Assembly (NCBI GenBank): GCA_937871915.1
Contig: CALMPG010000178.1
Coordinates: 1-48,995 of the forward strand
Reading direction: 5' to 3'
Origin: an uncultured Phycisphaerales bacterium
GTDB lineage: Bacteria > Planctomycetota > Phycisphaerae > Phycisphaerales > UBA1924
DNA: 48,995 nucleotides
The position numbers and the translations under genes are program-made. The notes beneath the pieces were generated by a model. The model saw only the letters and a list, made by a program, of their open reading frames with translations. It searched no databases and was not told the origin of the DNA. The first letter of the stretch is position 1; each line of letters starts with the position of its first letter. Positions 1 through 8,682 of this stretch are shown piece by piece.

Positions 1-498
1 GGTGTGCTCATGAGTTCGCGGGTCGTGTGTCTGGCCGCAGAAGGCCCCGTAGCCGAGGGAACGAACAGGGGGAAGGCCGCCAAGCGGGCCCCCCCCCCCG
101 CCGGTGGCGCTGGCACGCACGTGGAGCTTGCCGTCCACCTGCGGAGACCACCACGGCGAGACGTTGAGTCCGGCCTCGGCGTTGCCGTCGCCGGTGATGG
201 TCACCGCGGCGGAGATCATGAAAGAGTCTCCGTTGGCGAACGGTGCATCGGTGGTGCCGCCGTCGGTGGAGAGTCGCCAAGTGTGCTGGTTCGACTGGAA
301 CACCGGGCTGCCCGGGAGCACTTCGTTGAAGTTGATATGCGCGGGCGACGGATACGTATTCACGACCGTCAGCGTGCTGCCACTCATGTCGTTCCACCAA
401 CGCGGATTCACGTGCGCGCCGTTGATCGTCGGCGACGCCTGAGCGAACGATGCCGCAGCCGCGACGATCGCAGTGCTGGCGAAAAGAAAACGCTTCAT
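1..498 (-). CDS. Secreted protein, C-terminus cut by window edge
   Basis: The reading frame starts at the ATG at 498, behind an AGAGG ribosome binding site. It opens with a signal peptide (MKRFLFASTAIVAAAASFAQA). The mature part contains INGAHVNPRWWNDMSGST and a stretch ending NVSPWWSPQVDGKLHVRA, a style I associate with secreted beta-sandwich PEP-CTERM-type proteins of Phycisphaerae; no function is recognised. An 11-C run at 89-99 follows. Beyond it two of the three frames stay open and none reads convincingly, so a homopolymer error near the edge is likely and the C-terminal residues should not be trusted. Two LacI-type operators lie 80-135 bp upstream of the start, which suggests co-regulation with the neighbouring glycan genes. 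Its role there, perhaps binding a glycan at the surface, is only a guess. Confidence 0.6.
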   Translation of the reverse strand, partial: MKRFLFASTAIVAAAASFAQASPTINGAHVNPRWWNDMSGSTLTVVNTYPSPAHINFNEVLPGSPVFQSNQHTWRLSTDGGTTDAPFANGDSFMISAAVTITGDGNAEAGLNVSPWWSPQVDGKLHVRASATGGGGGPLGGLPPVRSLGYGAFCGQTHDPRTHEHT

Positions 499-579
499 GG
501 CAATACCTCTCACAATCCACCAAGGATCCGAGGGGCCCCGCGCGTTGCCGCGCGTGTGCAGACCCGACGATCTCTCTCC

Positions 580-595
580 CTGGAACCGCTTACAT
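580..595 (-). promoter_or_regulatory. LacI-type operator, copy 1
   Basis: Reading the minus strand from 595 gives ATGTAAGCGGTTCCAG. Its first nine bases are identical to the operators at 2254 and 3483. It lies upstream of the secreted-protein gene starting at 498, in the gap to the GH144-type gene. Confidence 0.55.
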
Positions 596-616
596 CGTGC
601 CACAGTTCCGGTCTGA

Positions 617-632
617 ATGCAAGCGCTTTCGC
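617..632 (+). promoter_or_regulatory. LacI-type operator-like palindrome, copy 2
   Basis: ATGCAAGCGCTTTCGC sits inside a near-palindrome, with AATGC at 616-620 and GCATT at 631-635 around the core AAGCGCTT. It matches the operator consensus ATGTAAGCSGYTNCAT less well than the other copies. It is paired with the copy at 580-595, 21 bp away, a spacing that could place the two on the same DNA face. Confidence 0.45.
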
Positions 633-655
633 ATTTTCCTTATCGAAACCTCTCC

Positions 656-2269
656 CTAGTCGCCAGTCGGGCTTTTGTTCAGGGATATCCCCAGTTCCCG
701 CATGCCCGAGCGAACGCTCGCGTTGCGGTGAAAGAGTCTCCAGATGAGCCCCGACCGGGCATTCTCGATCGCAAGCACGAGGGGTCCTTGGTCGATGGCC
801 ACATAGTCCGGAGCCACCCACCCCGCCCCGACATTGTAGGAATCTCGGAATCCAAACTCGCCCGTCTCGCCGGCGCGCCCCGGATCCCTCCAGAGCGAGT
901 CGCCTCCGGCGCCAACCCGCACCTGGCGATAGTGCCTTAGCGCCCCAATCGAAGCCGCGGGTTCGAACATCACCGAGCATCCCGCCCCGTAGGGGGCAAT
1001 CGTTCCATCACCAAAGTCGTCGCGCGGCACAAACTCCGCGTAGTCGTACTGCGCGATCTGGTCCGAGGTGCGCACACGCTCGGGGAACACTCCGGGGACC
1101 GCGTATCCCCTCGGCGCATCGCTTGCCGTCAGGCCCCACGCGTTGGGTCCAAAGCCCGGAAGGCCCGGGGGATTCTCCATGGCCTTGATCCGATGCAGGC
1201 GAACGCCCCGCCTGGCGTTCTCCCACCAATCGACGCGCGGGCGATGGACGACGCCGTGCGCCCCCGGATCGTCCGGCCCCATCCCGGCGTAGTTGATGAA
1301 GCAGTGCGCGAAAAAGTGGGTGAACAACGCGCCAGACCATGGGAACCAGACGTGCACCCCCGAATCTCCATGCTCTCCGAGCATTCGTCGGAGGCGGTAG
1401 TACTGCCGGGCGCTCACGCGATTGGCCGCGTTCGGCGCGGCCGCGGCCAGAAAGCTCACCAGCCGCTGCTCGTCCGCGGCGTCCGCCCACGCGTAGGGCA
1501 GGAGCGACCCGGGGCCGGTCGGGTCCGCAAAGTTCGTCGGTTTCCAACCCAGCGAGATGAAACCTCGCAGATACAACTCGTCGGGCCGCGGGTCGCGGAG
1601 CACAAAGAACGACCAATCGGCCTGCGCAAACAGCCGCTGCCCGATCTCCGCCGCCTCCCCCCCGAAGTATTCGCCCGCCACGATCATCCCCGCGAAGAGC
1701 AGCGCGGAGTCAATCGTGCTCACCGCGTCGTTGTCCTTCGGAGCCGCCGTGCGCCCGTCGAGAAAGTGGTAGAAGAGTCCGGCCTTGCGGTTGTTCGGGT
1801 TCGACTCGAGAGCCTTGAGAATGCGCCCGACACGCGTGCGCCCCTCCTCGCGAGTCACCCACCCTCGCTCGACCGCCGCCGGGATCGCCGCGAGTTGAAA
1901 ACCCACCCCGGCGGTGCTGACGAAGGTCACGCTCGACCGATCGAACACCATGCCCGACTCGGGATCGCATGCGTTCCAAAGAAACCAGAACGAAGCCCGT
2001 TCGATCTCGTCAAGAAAGCGATCGTCGTCTTCGCCGAAGGCAAAGGGGGGGCGAACCGCGGCCGGGTCGGCCGCGATCGTCCACTCCGCGGCCGGGATGG
2101 CATCGCGGGTGGACTGCCGCCCTGTCGGCGGGGCGGAACACGGACCTGAGCACCCTCCCGCGAGCAGGACGCCGCATGATGCGAGGGCGATCAGGGTTAT
2201 CGGACGCCCCCACGAGCCCGAGGGGACGATTTGTGAGTTGCGCGAATCCGGGGATGTAAGCCGTTGCAT
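656..2269 (-). CDS. Glycoamylase-like lipoprotein, GH144 type (predicted endo-beta-1,2-glucanase)
   Basis: 537 residues. The N-terminus carries a lipoprotein signal with lipobox LAGGC (Cys40), so the enzyme is probably anchored in the outer or cytoplasmic membrane and faces outwards. Residues from about 65 to 525 match the glycoamylase-like (alpha/alpha)6 family. Visible motifs include FWFLWNACDPESGMVFDRSS, STAGVGFQLAAIPAA, GLFYHFLDGRT, STIDSALLFAGM, FPWSGALFTHFFAHCFINY, NAWGLTASDAPRGY and DGTIAPYGAGCS. This family includes the GH144 endo-beta-1,2-glucanases, but not every member has been tested, so the beta-1,2-glucan substrate is an inference. The start ATG (2267-2269) lies within the operator at 2254-2269, so a bound repressor would block expression directly. 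The gene is divergent from lacI and shares its promoter region. Confidence 0.85.
   Translation of the reverse strand: MQRLTSPDSRNSQIVPSGSWGRPITLIALASCGVLLAGGCSGPCSAPPTGRQSTRDAIPAAEWTIAADPAAVRPPFAFGEDDDRFLDEIERASFWFLWNACDPESGMVFDRSSVTFVSTAGVGFQLAAIPAAVERGWVTREEGRTRVGRILKALESNPNNRKAGLFYHFLDGRTAAPKDNDAVSTIDSALLFAGMIVAGEYFGGEAAEIGQRLFAQADWSFFVLRDPRPDELYLRGFISLGWKPTNFADPTGPGSLLPYAWADAADEQRLVSFLAAAAPNAANRVSARQYYRLRRMLGEHGDSGVHVWFPWSGALFTHFFAHCFINYAGMGPDDPGAHGVVHRPRVDWWENARRGVRLHRIKAMENPPGLPGFGPNAWGLTASDAPRGYAVPGVFPERVRTSDQIAQYDYAEFVPRDDFGDGTIAPYGAGCSVMFEPAASIGALRHYRQVRVGAGGDSLWRDPGRAGETGEFGFRDSYNVGAGWVAPDYVAIDQGPLVLAIENARSGLIWRLFHRNASVRSGMRELGISLNKSPTGD
2254..2269. promoter_or_regulatory. LacI-type operator, copy 3 (GH144-lacI intergenic)
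   Basis: ATGTAAGCCGTTGCAT is an imperfect palindrome with an ATG-CAT frame and core AAGCCGTT. It overlaps the start codon of the minus-strand GH144-type gene and lies 41 bp upstream of the preferred lacI start, where it could control both divergent genes, including lacI itself. Confidence 0.65.
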
Positions 2270-2309
2270 GGGTACAACCTACTGTACTCGCGTGGTATCG
2301 TCCACTCCG

Positions 2310-3452
2310 GTGAGAAAACGACGCCCAACCCACAACTCCTTGGATCAGCCCACGGTCTCTTCCATGGAGGATGTCGCCAGAACGGCCCGGGTCTCTACCG
2401 CCACGGTGAGCCGTGCGCTTAACTCACCGGACTTGGTCGCCCCCGAGACACTCGCTCGCGTCCATCGAGCCATCGAGAAACTCGAGTATCGGCCAAACGT
2501 CTACGCACAGGGCCTTACCACGCGCAAGAGCCGCCTCTTGGGCATCCTGCTTCCGGACATCCACGGCGAGTATTACTCCGAGTTGCTCCGCGGGGCCGAT
2601 GCCGAGTCGCGGCGCCTCGGGTACAACCTGCTTGTCGGCACCGAGGGAGCCGTGGGGCGGACGACGGACGACCAGGTCGGCGACGGGCAGCCGACGGCCA
2701 AGGAGGACCCGTCTGGGTCGCCCGGCCAGGGCGGAGACGCCATCCCTTCCCTGCTCCTTCCGAACGTTGTGGGCTTTGTTGCTGGGCTCGCGGTCATGAT
2801 CACCGAGCCGAACGAGAAACTCTGGGCCCAGGCCAGCGGCACCGGCCTGCCGCTCGTGGTCATCGACGAATCGCTGCTCCGCAACGGCGTGGACCGGGTA
2901 CAGGTCGACAACCAGGCCGGAACTCGGGAAGCCGTGGAGCACCTGCTCTCATCCGTCTCACCCGAGTCGTGCCTGTTCATCGGCGGCCCCCGCGAGAACT
3001 TCGACACGGCGGAGCGAGCCCGGGTGTTCGGCGAGGTTCTCATGCACCATGGCCGAAAACCTTCGCCCCAACAACTCCTCTTCGGCGAATACAGCGTCGA
3101 GTGGGGCCGCCAGGCCGGTGAACAAGTCTTCGGCACGCGGGCCGCGGGACCCGTCGGAGTCCTCGCGGGCGACGACGAGATCGCCTTCGGAGTGACCCAG
3201 GCCGCCAAGGACCTTGGCCTCGGCGTGCCGTCCGACCTGCGCATCGTCGGATTCGATGACACCCGCCTCGCCTCCCTTATCCGCCCGCAACTCAGCACGG
3301 TCCGGGTGCCGATGGCGGAGCTCGGGGCCGCGGCGGTGCGCATGCTGGTGGAACGGGTCCAGGATCCCCATCGCCACTCCGTCACCGCCACGCTCCCTAC
3401 GCACCTCATCGTGCGAGGAACCAGCTCCCCAAGCCACCCGACGGTTCGCTAA
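2310..3452 (+). CDS. LacI-family transcriptional regulator
   Basis: 380 residues from the GTG at 2310, or 362 from the ATG at 2364. The longer form is preferred because helix 1 of LacI DNA-binding domains begins before the DVA motif, and starting at 2364 (MEDVA) would remove its N-cap; neither start has a clear ribosome binding site. The helix-turn-helix DVARTARVSTATVSRALN is at about 21-38, the hinge region with RPNVYAQGLTTRKSR at 61-75, and a periplasmic-binding-protein-like sensor domain follows (LLGILLPDIHGEYYSELL, GVLAGDDEIAFGV, RIVGFDDTRLASLIRPQLST). Residues about 113-148 form a hydrophilic insertion rich in Gly and Asp that is unusual for the family. Gene position and the nearby repeated operators indicate local control of glycan use, probably relieved by an oligosaccharide. 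Confidence 0.9.
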   Translation: MRKRRPTHNSLDQPTVSSMEDVARTARVSTATVSRALNSPDLVAPETLARVHRAIEKLEYRPNVYAQGLTTRKSRLLGILLPDIHGEYYSELLRGADAESRRLGYNLLVGTEGAVGRTTDDQVGDGQPTAKEDPSGSPGQGGDAIPSLLLPNVVGFVAGLAVMITEPNEKLWAQASGTGLPLVVIDESLLRNGVDRVQVDNQAGTREAVEHLLSSVSPESCLFIGGPRENFDTAERARVFGEVLMHHGRKPSPQQLLFGEYSVEWGRQAGEQVFGTRAAGPVGVLAGDDEIAFGVTQAAKDLGLGVPSDLRIVGFDDTRLASLIRPQLSTVRVPMAELGAAAVRMLVERVQDPHRHSVTATLPTHLIVRGTSSPSHPTVR

Positions 3453-3482
3453 CCCACCGAAAGGCGGTACGGTCCCCGATCG

Positions 3483-3498
3483 ATGTAAGCGGCTACAT
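3483..3498. promoter_or_regulatory. LacI-type operator, copy 4 (upstream of GH1 gene)
   Basis: ATGTAAGCGGCTACAT is the most symmetrical copy: its outer six bases ATGTA(A/G) pair with (C/T)TACAT. It lies 57 bp upstream of the beta-glucosidase ATG and 30 bp after the lacI stop. Confidence 0.7.
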
Positions 3499-3555
3499 TC
3501 CCCTCTGTCCCGACACGCCCACCCCGTTCGTGACGCAGTGCAGGAGCCCCCCACC

Positions 3556-4941
3556 ATGCCGTTTCCCACCGACTTTGTCTGGGGTGCCGCCACCAGTTCC
3601 TACCAGATCGAGGGAGCCTCCGCGCCCGACGAGCGAGGTCCCAACATCTTCGACGAGTTCTGCCGGCGGCCCGGCGCTGTGTTCATGAACCACTCCGGCA
3701 ATGTCGCGGCCGACCACTGCCGGCGATACCAGGAAGACGTCGGGCTCATGCGGCAAATCGGCCTGCACGCCTACCGATGTTCGATCGCGTGGAGCCGTGT
3801 GCTCCACGAGGGCACGGGGCGCGTCAGCGAGTCTGGCCTCGGCTTCTACGACCGCCTTGTCGATGAACTCCTCGCCGCCGGCATCGAGCCGTGGATCACC
3901 CTCTTCCACTGGGACCTCCCGCTCGCGCTCGAGCGGCGCGGCGGCTGGCTCAACCGCGAGATCGCCGATTGGTTCGCCGAGTACACGCGGGTCGTTGTCG
4001 AGCGACTGTCCGACCGCGTGAGCAAGTGGATCACGCTCAACGAGCCCCAGGTGTTCATCAAACACGGCCACGGCGACGGCAAGATCGCGCCGGGCCTGAA
4101 ACTCGGCCTCGACGGCCAGATCGACGCCTGCCACAACGCCCTGCGCGCCCACGGGCGCGCCGTTCAAGCGATTCGGGCCCATGCTCGTACGACTCCAAGC
4201 GTCGGCTGGGCCCTCGTGGGCCGCACGGACTATCCCGCGAGCGACTCCCCGGCGGATATCGCCGCGGCACGCGCGGGAACGCTCGGCGTGCGCACGCCCG
4301 ACCTCTGGAACAACACCTGGTACTCCGATCCGGCCTTCTTTGGAACATACCCGGACGACGCGCTCACGCTCTTCGGTCCCAAGAACCAGCCCCCGATCCG
4401 CCCGGGAGACATGGACCTCATCCGCCAGCCCATGGACTTCTACGGCCTGAACATCTACGACGGACGGTGCGTCAAGGCGGGCGCGGCCGGCGAGCCGGAA
4501 GTCGTCCCCTTCGCCGACGGTCACGCGCAGACGGCCATCCGCTGGTTCCTCACCCCCCCGGCGCTCTACTGGGGGCCGCGATTCCTCCACGATCGCTACA
4601 AGATGCCCATCTACATCACCGAGAACGGCCTCTCCAACGTGGACTGGGTCATGCTCGACGGGCGCGTCCACGACCCGCAACGCATCGACTACACCACGCG
4701 CTACCTCCGAGAACTCGAGCGGGCCATCGACGATGGCGTGGACGTGCGCGGCTATTTCCACTGGTCGCTGTTGGACAACTTCGAGTGGGCCGAGGGATAC
4801 AAGGAGCGATTCGGGCTCATCCACGTGGACTTTCCCACCGGCACACGAACCCCGAAGGACTCCGCCCGTTGGTACGCCCGCATGATCCGCGGCAACGGCG
4901 CCGCACTCCACCGTCCCCCCTCCGAACTCTTCGAGCCCTGA
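3556..4941 (+). CDS. GH1 family beta-glucosidase
   Basis: 461 residues, the usual length for a bacterial GH1 (alpha/beta)8-barrel enzyme. It is cytoplasmic: there is no signal peptide. The family signature near the N-terminus is FVWGAATSSYQIEGA. The acid/base Glu163 is in TLNEP, the nucleophile Glu356 in YITENG, and the subsite motif is DNFEWAEGY. The start ATG is preceded by GGAG at 3543-3546. It would hydrolyse beta-linked di- or oligosaccharides from the non-reducing end, releasing glucose. Beside a GH144-type endo-enzyme, sophorose-type oligosaccharides are a plausible substrate, though GH1 linkage preference cannot be read from motifs. It heads an operon with the gene at 4988 (46-bp gap), under the operator at 3483-3498. 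Confidence 0.93.
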   Translation: MPFPTDFVWGAATSSYQIEGASAPDERGPNIFDEFCRRPGAVFMNHSGNVAADHCRRYQEDVGLMRQIGLHAYRCSIAWSRVLHEGTGRVSESGLGFYDRLVDELLAAGIEPWITLFHWDLPLALERRGGWLNREIADWFAEYTRVVVERLSDRVSKWITLNEPQVFIKHGHGDGKIAPGLKLGLDGQIDACHNALRAHGRAVQAIRAHARTTPSVGWALVGRTDYPASDSPADIAAARAGTLGVRTPDLWNNTWYSDPAFFGTYPDDALTLFGPKNQPPIRPGDMDLIRQPMDFYGLNIYDGRCVKAGAAGEPEVVPFADGHAQTAIRWFLTPPALYWGPRFLHDRYKMPIYITENGLSNVDWVMLDGRVHDPQRIDYTTRYLRELERAIDDGVDVRGYFHWSLLDNFEWAEGYKERFGLIHVDFPTGTRTPKDSARWYARMIRGNGAALHRPPSELFEP

Positions 4942-4987
4942 ATCGCCCCGCCGGGCCGCCCGCGACGGGCCGCACAAAGGACCACCC

Positions 4988-7900
4988 ATGATGTGTTGCA
5001 GGCTCTCGCCGCTGCTGTTCGCGCTGGTGCTCGGCGCGTGTCTTCACGCCGCGGCCGCTCAGACTCCGCCGCCCGGGTTCTTCGAAGGCTTCGAGGACGC
5101 CGCATCGTGGCAGGTCATCACCGCCGACGGAGTGACCCTCCAGGTCCGCCCCGAGCCCGGGCGCACCGGGCAGGCAGTGCGGCTCGACTACGACTTCACC
5201 CGCGGCTCCGGCTACGCCATCATCCGCAAAGAGGTCGATATCTCGTTGCCCCCGAACTACCGGTTCTCCTACGACATCAGGGGCGCCGGCCCGAGCAACA
5301 CTGTCGAGTTCAAGCTCATCGACCCCACCGGCGACAACGTCTGGTGGGTCAACCAACGTGACTTCCAGTTTCCCACCGATTGGACCGCCATCACCCTCCC
5401 CAAGCGCAAGGTCTCCTTCGCCTGGGGTCCCTCCGGCGGGGCGCCGCTCGAAAGCGTGAAGTTCATCGAGTTTGCGATCACTTCCACCAGCGGTGGACGC
5501 GGCTCGGTCTGGCTCGACAACCTGAGCATGGATCCATTGCCGGAAGTGCGCCCATACATCGGCACCCCAAAGCTGTGGGCGACATCAACCTCGAAGTCTC
5601 CTTCGCGTCCCTGGACCATCGGCCCGGGTGGCGAGGTGGAATGGACCAGCGGAAAGGACGACTCCCGCCCGGCCCTCACCATCGACTTCGGACAGCCCCG
5701 CGAGATCGGCGGCCTCGTCCTGGGATGGGGCGCCCCCGCCCCCCCGGACTACGACATCCTGCTCTCCGCCGACGGCGTGCGATTTGGCGACGCGACGCAC
5801 ATTCGAGGCTCCAACGGCGGTCACGACTACGTGGCCCTTCCGGATGCCACAGCGCGGGCCATTCGCCTCGTCCCCCTCACCGCCGACCATCCGCGGAGCA
5901 TCTCGCTGCGCTCCATCCGGTTCATGCCCCCTGAGTTTGCCGACTCCCGCAATGAACTTCTCCGGACGGTCGCCGCCGATGCGCCGCGCGGCTGGTATCC
6001 CCGATACCTGCGCGGCGAGGCTACCTATTGGACCATCGTCGGCGTCGACGGGGACACCAAGGAAGCCCTCATGAACGAGGAGGGCGCCGTCGAGGTTGAT
6101 CGCCTCGCGTTCTCCCTCGAGCCGTTCATCTTCACCGACGGCAAGTTGCGGACGTGGAACGACTCCGCCAATACCCAGTCGCTCGAAGACGGCTATCTCC
6201 CCATCCCCTCGGTGCGACGATCGATGCCCGGACTCGATCTGGAGATCAAGGTCTTCGCCGACGGCCCCGCCGGTGAGTCGAGCCTCTTCCTTCGCTACGA
6301 ACTGCGAAACTCCGGTGATTCGCCCCGCCGGGGAACCCTCTCCATCGCCCTGCGCCCCATGCAGGTCAATCCGCCCTACCAGTTTCTCAACATCACCGGC
6401 GGCGCATCGAGCGTGCGGCACATCGCGCTCCACGACCCCGCCATTCGCGTGGATGATCGCGTCGTCGTGCCGCTCTCGCCCCCGGACATGTTCGGTGCGA
6501 CAACCCTCCACGGCGGCGAGATCATCGAGTATCTGGCCGCCGGCGGCGTCCCCGCGGCCTCGGAGGTCAACGACCCGAACGCGCTCGCCTCCGCGGCGAT
6601 CGGGTACCGCTTCGATCTCAAGCCCGGCGAGTCCGCCGTCTTCGGTCTTCTCGTGCCCTTCCACTCGGCCCGCCCCTCGCCGGCAACGCTGCAACTCATG
6701 GAGTCCCGGCTCACCGCCACGCGAGCCTGGTGGCGCGAGCGCCTCGGCCACGTCCGCATCCGCCTCCCCCGAGGCAACGAACAACTGACCGACTCACTGC
6801 GAGCCAATCTCGCCTACATCCTCATCAACCGCGACGGCCCCGGCATCCAGCCCGGCTCCCGCTGCTACGAACGCACCTGGATCCGCGACGGCGCCCTCAC
6901 CTCCACCGCCCTCCTCTCCATGGGCCTCGCCCCCGTCGTCCGCGAGTTCCTCGACTGGTTCGCCCCGTTCCAATACGACAATGGCAAGATCCCCTGCTGC
7001 GTCGATCGGCGCGGCCCCGACCCCGTCCCCGAGCACGACAGCCACGGGCAGTACATCTACGCGGTCCACACATACTTCGCCCACACCGGCGACAGAGAGT
7101 TTCTCGGCCACCATGCCCCACGCGTCGCAAAGGCCGTGGACTACATCGAGGCGATACGCAACACGCAGATGACCGACGAACTCGCGAGCGCCACCGACGC
7201 CAGCCGAGCCTTCTACGGCCTCATGCCCGCGTCCATCAGCCACGAGGGATACTCCGCCAAGCCCATGCACTCGTACTGGGACGACTTCTGGACCATCAAG
7301 GGCCTCTCCGACGCGGTGCGCATCGCCGAGGCCCTTGGCGATCAGGCCCAGTCCCGGCGGTACGCTGCGCTGCGAGACTCCTTCCAACAGACCCTCAACG
7401 ACTCGATCCGCCGCGCCATGCGGTTCAGCCGGATCGACTACATCCCCGGCTGCGTGGAGCTCGGCGATTTCGACGCCACCTCCACGACCGTCGCTCTCTT
7501 CCCGTGCGGCCAACTCACCAACCTCCCGCGCACTCAGTTGGAAAACACCTTCGATCGCTACTGGGCCTTGTTCCAGAGCCGTCGCGAAGGAACGCTCGAC
7601 TGGAAGGACTACACCCCCTACGAGCACAGGATCGTCGGCTCAATGGTCCTTCTCGGCCATCGCGAGCGCGCGCTGGCGCTACTGGACTATTTCTTCAAGG
7701 ACCAGCGCCCGGCCGGGTGGCGGCACTGGGCCGAGGTTGTTCGCCGCGCCCCTCGCGAGCAGGCGTTCATCGGCGACATGCCCCACACCTGGGTCGGCTC
7801 GGACTTCATCAACTCTTTCCGACTCATGCTCGCCTACACGCGTGAACACGACAACGCGCTGATCCTCGGCGCGGGCGTGCCCCGGGCTTGGCTCGAGACT

Positions 7901-8164
7901 CCCGATGGCGTGGAGTTGGGGGGGCTCGCGACCGAGTTCGGCGATCTCACCTGCCATGCCCGCGAGATCGATGGGGTTGTACATATCGAGGTTGAATCGC
8001 TGGCGCGGCCGCCCGCGGGCGGAGTGCTTTGGTCCCTGCCGGATGCGCGGGGTATCGTCGCCCTGACCCTTGCCGGTTCGCGCGTCGACGTTCCCGCGGA
8101 CGGCCTCGTGAACCTGGGCACACCGCCCGCCGCCCTCCAGGTTCGATACCGGCGCGGGAACTGA
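4988..8164 (+). CDS. Secreted multidomain (alpha/alpha)6 glycosidase-like protein with discoidin domain
   Basis: 1058 residues with a signal peptide (LLFALVLGACLHAAAAQ, cleavage near 24). Residues about 30-190 look like a jelly-roll carbohydrate-binding domain (FEGFEDAASWQV, ending SVWLDNLSMDPLP). Residues about 195-315 look like a discoidin/F5-8C domain (LTIDFGQPREIGGLVLGWG, ARAIRLVPLTAD). A beta-sandwich of roughly 240 residues follows, then a helical-barrel part from about 580 with CYERTWIRDGALTSTALLSM (about 625-645), SYWDDFWTIKGLSDAVRIAE (about 762), LDWKDYTPYEHRIVGSM and GDMPHTWVGSDF. These conserved Asp, Glu and Trp clusters are typical of inverting (alpha/alpha)6 glycoside hydrolases, but I cannot assign a CAZy family. 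An AAAGGA ribosome binding site precedes the start. It is probably co-transcribed with the GH1 gene and acts on the same glycan outside the cytoplasm. Confidence 0.75.
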   Translation: MMCCRLSPLLFALVLGACLHAAAAQTPPPGFFEGFEDAASWQVITADGVTLQVRPEPGRTGQAVRLDYDFTRGSGYAIIRKEVDISLPPNYRFSYDIRGAGPSNTVEFKLIDPTGDNVWWVNQRDFQFPTDWTAITLPKRKVSFAWGPSGGAPLESVKFIEFAITSTSGGRGSVWLDNLSMDPLPEVRPYIGTPKLWATSTSKSPSRPWTIGPGGEVEWTSGKDDSRPALTIDFGQPREIGGLVLGWGAPAPPDYDILLSADGVRFGDATHIRGSNGGHDYVALPDATARAIRLVPLTADHPRSISLRSIRFMPPEFADSRNELLRTVAADAPRGWYPRYLRGEATYWTIVGVDGDTKEALMNEEGAVEVDRLAFSLEPFIFTDGKLRTWNDSANTQSLEDGYLPIPSVRRSMPGLDLEIKVFADGPAGESSLFLRYELRNSGDSPRRGTLSIALRPMQVNPPYQFLNITGGASSVRHIALHDPAIRVDDRVVVPLSPPDMFGATTLHGGEIIEYLAAGGVPAASEVNDPNALASAAIGYRFDLKPGESAVFGLLVPFHSARPSPATLQLMESRLTATRAWWRERLGHVRIRLPRGNEQLTDSLRANLAYILINRDGPGIQPGSRCYERTWIRDGALTSTALLSMGLAPVVREFLDWFAPFQYDNGKIPCCVDRRGPDPVPEHDSHGQYIYAVHTYFAHTGDREFLGHHAPRVAKAVDYIEAIRNTQMTDELASATDASRAFYGLMPASISHEGYSAKPMHSYWDDFWTIKGLSDAVRIAEALGDQAQSRRYAALRDSFQQTLNDSIRRAMRFSRIDYIPGCVELGDFDATSTTVALFPCGQLTNLPRTQLENTFDRYWALFQSRREGTLDWKDYTPYEHRIVGSMVLLGHRERALALLDYFFKDQRPAGWRHWAEVVRRAPREQAFIGDMPHTWVGSDFINSFRLMLAYTREHDNALILGAGVPRAWLETPDGVELGGLATEFGDLTCHAREIDGVVHIEVESLARPPAGGVLWSLPDARGIVALTLAGSRVDVPADGLVNLGTPPAALQVRYRRGN

Positions 8165-8183
8165 CCCTTCCCCGGTTGACATG

Positions 8184-8204
8184 CCTGAGTCGACCAGACT
8201 CGGG
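8184..8204 (+). terminator. Hairpin after the glycan operon
   Basis: CCTGAGTC pairs with GACTCGGG around the loop GACCA (one G-T pair). It lies 20 bp after the stop of the 1058-residue gene. There is no T tract, so termination by this hairpin is uncertain. Confidence 0.35.
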
Positions 8205-8362
8205 ACACGGCTGCTCCCCGCCGCCGGTTCAGCGGGAGCGAAGCGGAGGGCGGCGCGGCGGCGATTGTCGCTGGGCCGGATGTGTTGGCGCAAGAGATCG
8301 AGAAAGATCTGCGGACAGCGATGGATCGGCTTGGGGCGATCACGGGGGAGCTCGCGAAGTAG
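8190..8362 (+). pseudogene. Possible gene remnant, C-terminal fragment only
   Basis: One frame reads AAAIVAGPDVLAQEIEKDL then RTAMDRLGAITGELAK before a TAG at 8360-8362. The amphipathic, charged composition looks like a genuine protein C-terminus. Upstream the frame is closed by a TGA near 8183 and has no good start codon, only GTG or TTG within GPDVLAQ. I do not recognise the parent protein. It could equally be a chance open frame. Confidence 0.25.
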
Positions 8363-8682
8363 ACCCTGACACGGCCACCAATCACGCTGGCTTGATGCCC
8401 TCGGGGTGCAGCTGTTCCGGTCGAATGTGCCGCCGCCCCATCCATGGTCCTCGCCATGACGACGGGGGCGTCGCGGGTGTGCAGCACATACGGGACTGCG
8501 ATCATCCGCGAATACCCGCCCAACGTTCACGGCATCTCGACCGCACTTGGCCTTGGGTTGCGGCGCAATCGCGGGGTCTCGTGCTCGGCATGGTCGTGGA
8601 CACGATGAATCTCCCGATGCGAAAGCACGCGAGAGTGTAGAACGGTTTCATTCGCATCAGCCCGGTCGCGGCACGCCCGGCT

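Larger units (their letters stand above)
8165..8682. other. 518-bp intergenic region, no confident gene
   Basis: The region lies between two convergent genes. It holds the hairpin at 8184-8204 and a short coding-like remnant ending at 8362. From 8363 to 8682 I see only short open frames on both strands with no recognisable motif, ribosome binding site or domain. Confidence 0.5.

Noticed and set aside
1..104. Reading frame after the 11-C run as true C-terminus of the first protein
   Set aside because: None of the open frames resembles the expected continuation; homopolymer miscount at the sequence edge is more likely.
1914..2309. Extended N-terminus for LacI
   Set aside because: It overlaps the GH144-type coding region and operator in antisense; LacI proteins start just before the helix-turn-helix.
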